Source of the DNA: an uncultured Prevotella sp.
GTDB taxonomy: Bacteria > Bacteroidota > Bacteroidia > Bacteroidales > Bacteroidaceae
NCBI GenBank assembly: GCA_934215545.1
Contig: CAKQAD010000042.1
Span: forward strand, 1 to 8,573
Reading direction: 5' to 3'
DNA: 8,573 nt
Each line of letters starts with the position of its first letter. The first letter of the stretch is position 1. Below the pieces are notes generated by a model, which worked only from the letters and a program-made list of their open reading frames with translations, made no database searches and was not told the origin of the DNA. This document shows, one piece after another, positions 6,091 through 8,573 of the stretch. Both the position numbers and the translations under genes were made by a program.

Positions 6091-6147
6091 GAGGTTGGTG
6101 CAGGATGCTACCAACCTCAATACATTGATTTCGTAAATATCGAAATC
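6091..6147. other. Two adjacent hairpins in the gene-free spacer
   Basis: GAGGTTGGT (6091-6099) and ACCAACCTC (6110-6118) form a perfect 9-bp stem with a 10-nt loop. GATTTCG (6127-6133) and CGAAATC (6141-6147) form a 7-bp stem with a 7-nt loop. Read leftward, the first stem is followed by TTTTGTTTTA, a good terminator shape, although no leftward gene enters from the right. Read rightward, neither is followed by a T-run. The rest of the spacer (6148-6284) is plain AT-rich DNA ending in an A-tract ahead of the next start codon. Confidence 0.5.
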
Positions 6148-6284
6148 TTAAAAATGATACCGCAAATATATAGATTATTTCCATATTAAACAAGCAAACT
6201 AACAAAAATGTTTCATTTTTAACATTTCATATTGCCTATTTCTACACATACCAATAGCATCATCTTTTAAAAAAAAAACATATT

Positions 6285-6668
6285 ATGGGACGCAACAAAT
6301 ACTCACAGAAAGAGATAGACACCATCGGCAAACTGCTACGCATGAAGACCTCTGCCAACCGCTCTGGACAGAAGGAGATACGCCATAGACTCCGCACCGA
6401 GTTCGAGTTCAACATTTCCGACTTCAACGAACCGGGACAAGCATTCGGCATCGACGAGCTGCAGGCTGCCATAAAGCGTGGCGCCATCGCCATCCTCGAC
6501 GACCGCACCATTGCCGACATGAAAGCCAAACGAGCACGCGACCGCGAGCGCGATGCTGCTGCACGACAGCAGGAAGCAGTGGCAAACGGCGAGCAGACGT
6601 CATGGCAAGATGCCATGAAGGAATGGCAGGAATGGGAGGCAAGCGAGATAGAAAAAATCGATAAGTGA
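6285..6668 (+). CDS. Small charged protein of unknown function
   Basis: This 127-residue product is not recognised as a characterised family. It has no signal peptide or membrane segment and should be cytoplasmic. The N-terminal part (MGRNKYSQKEIDTIGKLL, then RSGQKEIRHRLRTEF) is basic and looks helical. The middle part has FNISDFNEPGQAFGIDEL (42-59) and KRGAIAILDD (64-73). From about 75 to the end it is very rich in Lys, Arg, Glu, Ala and Gln (MKAKRARDRERDAAARQQ), probably one long helix or coiled coil. Coding-like base usage over the whole frame and a start preceded by an A-tract (AAAAAAAAAACATATT) support a real gene. A weak -7-like TATTTCTA lies at 6237-6244, in a context (ATATTGCCTAT) shared with the next gene's promoter. 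Nucleic-acid binding is possible from the charge pattern but unproven. Confidence 0.75.
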   Translation: MGRNKYSQKEIDTIGKLLRMKTSANRSGQKEIRHRLRTEFEFNISDFNEPGQAFGIDELQAAIKRGAIAILDDRTIADMKAKRARDRERDAAARQQEAVANGEQTSWQDAMKEWQEWEASEIEKIDK

Positions 6669-6697
6669 AAAAAAACACATTTTTAACGCCATTGTAA

Positions 6698-6728
6698 TTG
6701 CTTTTGTTATATATATTGCCTATCTTTG
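6698..6728 (+). promoter_or_regulatory. Promoter of the secreted-protein gene
   Basis: TTG (6698-6700), a 20-nt gap and TATCTTTG (6721-6728), followed by CATCG, match the Bacteroidetes -33/-7 consensus. Transcription would begin near 6735 and leave a leader of about 70 nt. The leader starts with a small palindrome, CCTAT...ATAGG (6738-6753), and ends in an A-rich stretch before the ATG at 6805. The promoter lies 29 nt past the stop of the preceding gene, so the secreted protein need not rely on readthrough. Confidence 0.75.
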
Positions 6729-6804
6729 CATCGTAATCCTATATATAAATAGGTATAGCAACAAAAAACACATATAATTATTAACTCATTAAAAAATAAA
6801 CACT

Positions 6805-8178
6805 ATGATCAAAACTTTACGCTTCACATTGATGTCAGCACTGCTGGCAGTGTGCGGATTGGTTTCTGCACAGGACGTAACCTTAGATTTCACCAACAAC
6901 GATTGGAAACTCCCTACAGACTACACCAAGACAGAGGGCACATTCACTAAGGATGGCTACACCATCACCCTTAAAGGCGGAACTGCTGGCAAAGGTTACA
7001 AATATGGTACCAACGGCGGCAATTATCTAATGTTAGGACAGACAGGTGCTACACTCACCTTGCCAGCATTCGACTTCGCTGTTGCACGTATCGACGTAGT
7101 AGGCAACGACAACGCTTCTGCTGTAGTAACGCAGAATATCTTTGTTGGCGATAAGGCAGTAAGTACAGAGACAACAGGTGCTGCCAATGCCGACAAAAAG
7201 GCTATCACCAACACCTACGACATCAACGCTGCATACCAGGCAGCTGGCAACAAGTACACTCTGAAGGTTACCAACGCCAAAAATACTCAGGTCACAAAGA
7301 TTCTCATCTACAAGGCAGGCGGCAACGTTAAGAAGAGCGCAGCTTTGGCATTCTCTGAGACAACTGTCAATGTAGAGAAGGGCACTCCATTCACAGCTCC
7401 TACATTCAGCAAGGCCACTACAGCTCCAGTGAAGTTTGCTTCCGACAATGAGCCAGTAGCTGCTGTCAATGCAGAGGGTGTCATCACTCTCGGTGGCGCA
7501 GAGGGCAAGGCTGTCATCACCGCTACTTCTGAGGCTAACGACAATTTCGAGGCAGGAAACGCCACTTGCACCGTTTACGTATGGCACTATCTCACCTACA
7601 AGAAGGCTACAACCGTAGAGTCTGGCAAGAGCTACCTCATCGTTGCTCAGCGCGACAACAAGACCTACTATGGCATGTCTATACAGAAGAATTACAGCTA
7701 TGGCGCACTGAAGACTGTCGTTCTCGATGGCTATGTAGACGAGATCAAGGAAAAGTCATCTTACGACAACGACCTCCTGTTCGAGGAATTCGAGGGTGGC
7801 TTCTCTATCAAGGACTGCTACGACCGCTACCTCTTCCAGAACGTAACCTACACCACTTTCAACCTCGACAAGAATCCTCACAAGTGGAACGTAGAGGCTC
7901 AGGGCGATGGCACTTTCAAGATCGAGATGAACGGCTACTACATGCAGCTCGGTTCTAGCACCAAGTATCCCGACCAGATTGGCGTCAACAAGACCACACA
8001 GACCAACGCTGTCCTCCCAATGCTCTATGTTCTCGACGACAGCACTGTAGGCATCAACGGCATCACCACCAACAAGACCAATGGCAACAACGTACGCTAC
8101 AACCTCGCTGGCCAGCGTGTCAACGACAGCTACAAGGGCGTAGTTATCGTTAACGGCAAGAAGATGCTCGTAAAGTAA
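6805..8178 (+). CDS. Secreted multi-domain protein with Ig-like domain and Prevotella-type C-terminal tail
   Basis: This 457-residue exported protein has no identified activity. Residues 1-22 are a signal peptide ending VSA-Q; Cys17 lies in LAVC, a poor lipobox, so a lipoprotein is unlikely. Residues about 24-172 (LDFTNNDWKLP... to TKILIYK) read as a beta-sandwich of the kind often seen in Bacteroidales surface proteins. Residues about 178-259 resemble a bacterial Ig-like (Big_2) repeat, with AALAFSETTVNVEKGTPF, ASDNEPVAAVNAEGVITL and AVITATSEANDNFEAGNAT. Residues about 260-412 form a further aromatic-rich domain I cannot name. The last 30 residues (VRYNLAGQRVNDSYKGVVIV, then NGKKMLVK) are a conserved-looking tail resembling type IX sorting or attachment signals. 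Codon use in the second half is strongly biased to C-ending and AAG codons, hinting at high expression. It has its own promoter and terminator, so it is monocistronic. Confidence 0.88.
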   Translation: MIKTLRFTLMSALLAVCGLVSAQDVTLDFTNNDWKLPTDYTKTEGTFTKDGYTITLKGGTAGKGYKYGTNGGNYLMLGQTGATLTLPAFDFAVARIDVVGNDNASAVVTQNIFVGDKAVSTETTGAANADKKAITNTYDINAAYQAAGNKYTLKVTNAKNTQVTKILIYKAGGNVKKSAALAFSETTVNVEKGTPFTAPTFSKATTAPVKFASDNEPVAAVNAEGVITLGGAEGKAVITATSEANDNFEAGNATCTVYVWHYLTYKKATTVESGKSYLIVAQRDNKTYYGMSIQKNYSYGALKTVVLDGYVDEIKEKSSYDNDLLFEEFEGGFSIKDCYDRYLFQNVTYTTFNLDKNPHKWNVEAQGDGTFKIEMNGYYMQLGSSTKYPDQIGVNKTTQTNAVLPMLYVLDDSTVGINGITTNKTNGNNVRYNLAGQRVNDSYKGVVIVNGKKMLVK

Positions 8179-8225
8179 CACTACATCCTGAAATCAACAT
8201 CCTGACACCACGTTAGGACACACAT

Positions 8226-8263
8226 AAAAGCGCCCGCTTACCACACGGCAAGCGGGCGCTTTT
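8226..8263 (+). terminator. Strong, symmetrical intrinsic terminator
   Basis: A perfect 14-bp stem, AAAAGCGCCCGCTT (8226-8239) with AAGCGGGCGCTTTT (8250-8263), encloses a 10-nt loop. It lies 48 nt after the secreted-protein stop. The A-run on one side and T-run on the other mean it can terminate transcription from either direction. Confidence 0.93.
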
Positions 8264-8314
8264 CGTTTATATACACAACACTAAAGACCACAGCTGGTTG
8301 TTATTGATTTTAAA

Positions 8315-8490
8315 CATGAATGTCCATGAATTATCCACGAATTATCCATGAATTTTTTTTTAGATATAAACATTAATGTCCATTAATGACCATTAATTAT
8401 CCGTTAATTAATTTATGGGTAATTCATGGTTAATTCATGATAATTCGTGTTCAAAGACTATGGATGGGTAATTAACGATGATTAATGTTA
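8315..8490 (+). repeat. AT-rich dispersed repeat, copy 3
   Basis: A first block of units (CATGAATGTC, CATGAATTATC, CACGAATTATC, CATGAATT; 8315-8354) is followed by a T-run and TAGATATAAA. The CATTAATG units come next (8371-8400) and then the 30-nt tail at 8428-8457, which is identical to copy 1. Positions 8356-8409 match copy 2 inverted at 53 of 54. The block ends with GATGATTAATGTTA (8477-8490). It lies just past the terminator of the secreted-protein gene, again at a 3' gene end. Function unknown. Confidence 0.85.
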
Positions 8491-8518
8491 AAACACAATG
8501 TCTTTTCCTGATTTTGCT

Positions 8519-8573
8519 TGACACTTTTCGGTGATATAAACTGTAATAATTGACAAGTCTTGACTAAGTGCCC
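8519..8573. repeat. Right-edge sequence resembling the 194-298 repeat
   Basis: TTGACACTT and GTGATATAAACTG are followed by TTGACAAGTCTTGACTAAGTG up to the window edge. These echo CTGACACTT and GTGATATAGGGCTG in the 194-298 repeat. In both places the block follows the AT-rich repeat. Similarity is at word level only and the element runs out of the window, so this is tentative. Confidence 0.3.

Noticed and set aside
5896..6189. 97-codon open frame in the 5814-6284 spacer
   Set aside because: It starts inside a duplicated -7-like word and runs through repeats and a 9-bp hairpin. The translation is low complexity and the base usage is intergenic.
6805..6870. Lipoprotein signal in the secreted protein (Cys17)
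   Set aside because: LAVC lacks the small residue usually found just before the lipobox Cys, and a good signal peptidase I site (VSA-Q) follows.
1..8573. Mobile island, phage, defence system or tRNA gene
   Set aside because: No integrase, transposase, phage, toxin or nuclease gene and no tRNA cloverleaf were found. The genes are mainly housekeeping and envelope types.

Overview
The window looks like ordinary chromosome from a member of the Bacteroidales, most likely Prevotella or a close relative. Promoters carry the Bacteroidetes -7 box (TAnnTTTG, seen as TATCTTTG and TAACTTTG). Start codons lack Shine-Dalgarno sequences and sit behind A-rich leaders. GC-rich coding regions alternate with very AT-rich intergenic DNA. 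The last gene ends in a short C-terminal tail (YNLAGQRV...GVVIVNGKK) that I associate with secreted proteins of this group. The genus is an inference.

Layout, left to right. Positions 1-356 have no gene. They hold an AT-rich dispersed repeat (copy 1), a second hairpin-forming repeat, and a probable terminator for the leftward sulfatase gene (357-1895, minus). That sulfatase is exported and has a serine-type active site. Its promoter is clear and is framed by a perfect 10-bp inverted repeat. A gene-free stretch (1896-2245) carries copy 2 of the repeat in inverted orientation. Next comes fmt (minus; methionyl-tRNA formyltransferase), divergent from a two-gene operon on the plus strand: a Sua5/YrdC threonylcarbamoyl-AMP synthase followed, with no gap (TAA then ATG), by a CLC-type anion channel/transporter with two C-terminal CBS domains.

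From 5814 to 6284 there is a second kind of repeat-rich spacer with duplicated -7-like boxes and several hairpins. Two rightward genes follow. One encodes a small charged protein of unknown function (6285-6668). The other encodes a secreted multi-domain protein with an Ig-like middle domain (6805-8178), which has its own promoter and a very strong terminator. Copy 3 of the AT-rich repeat and the start of another repeat fill the right end.

The fmt/Sua5 pair both serve translation: initiator tRNA formylation and t6A37 modification. The CLC gene is co-transcribed with the tRNA-modification gene without an obvious functional link. The sulfatase and the secreted protein are envelope or extracytoplasmic functions. 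I see no phage, transposase, CRISPR, toxin-antitoxin or defence genes. The least explained part of the window is the non-coding DNA: three copies of one modular repeat built from 10-11 nt quasi-palindromic units, each at the 3' side of a gene, plus two further intergenic repeat types.
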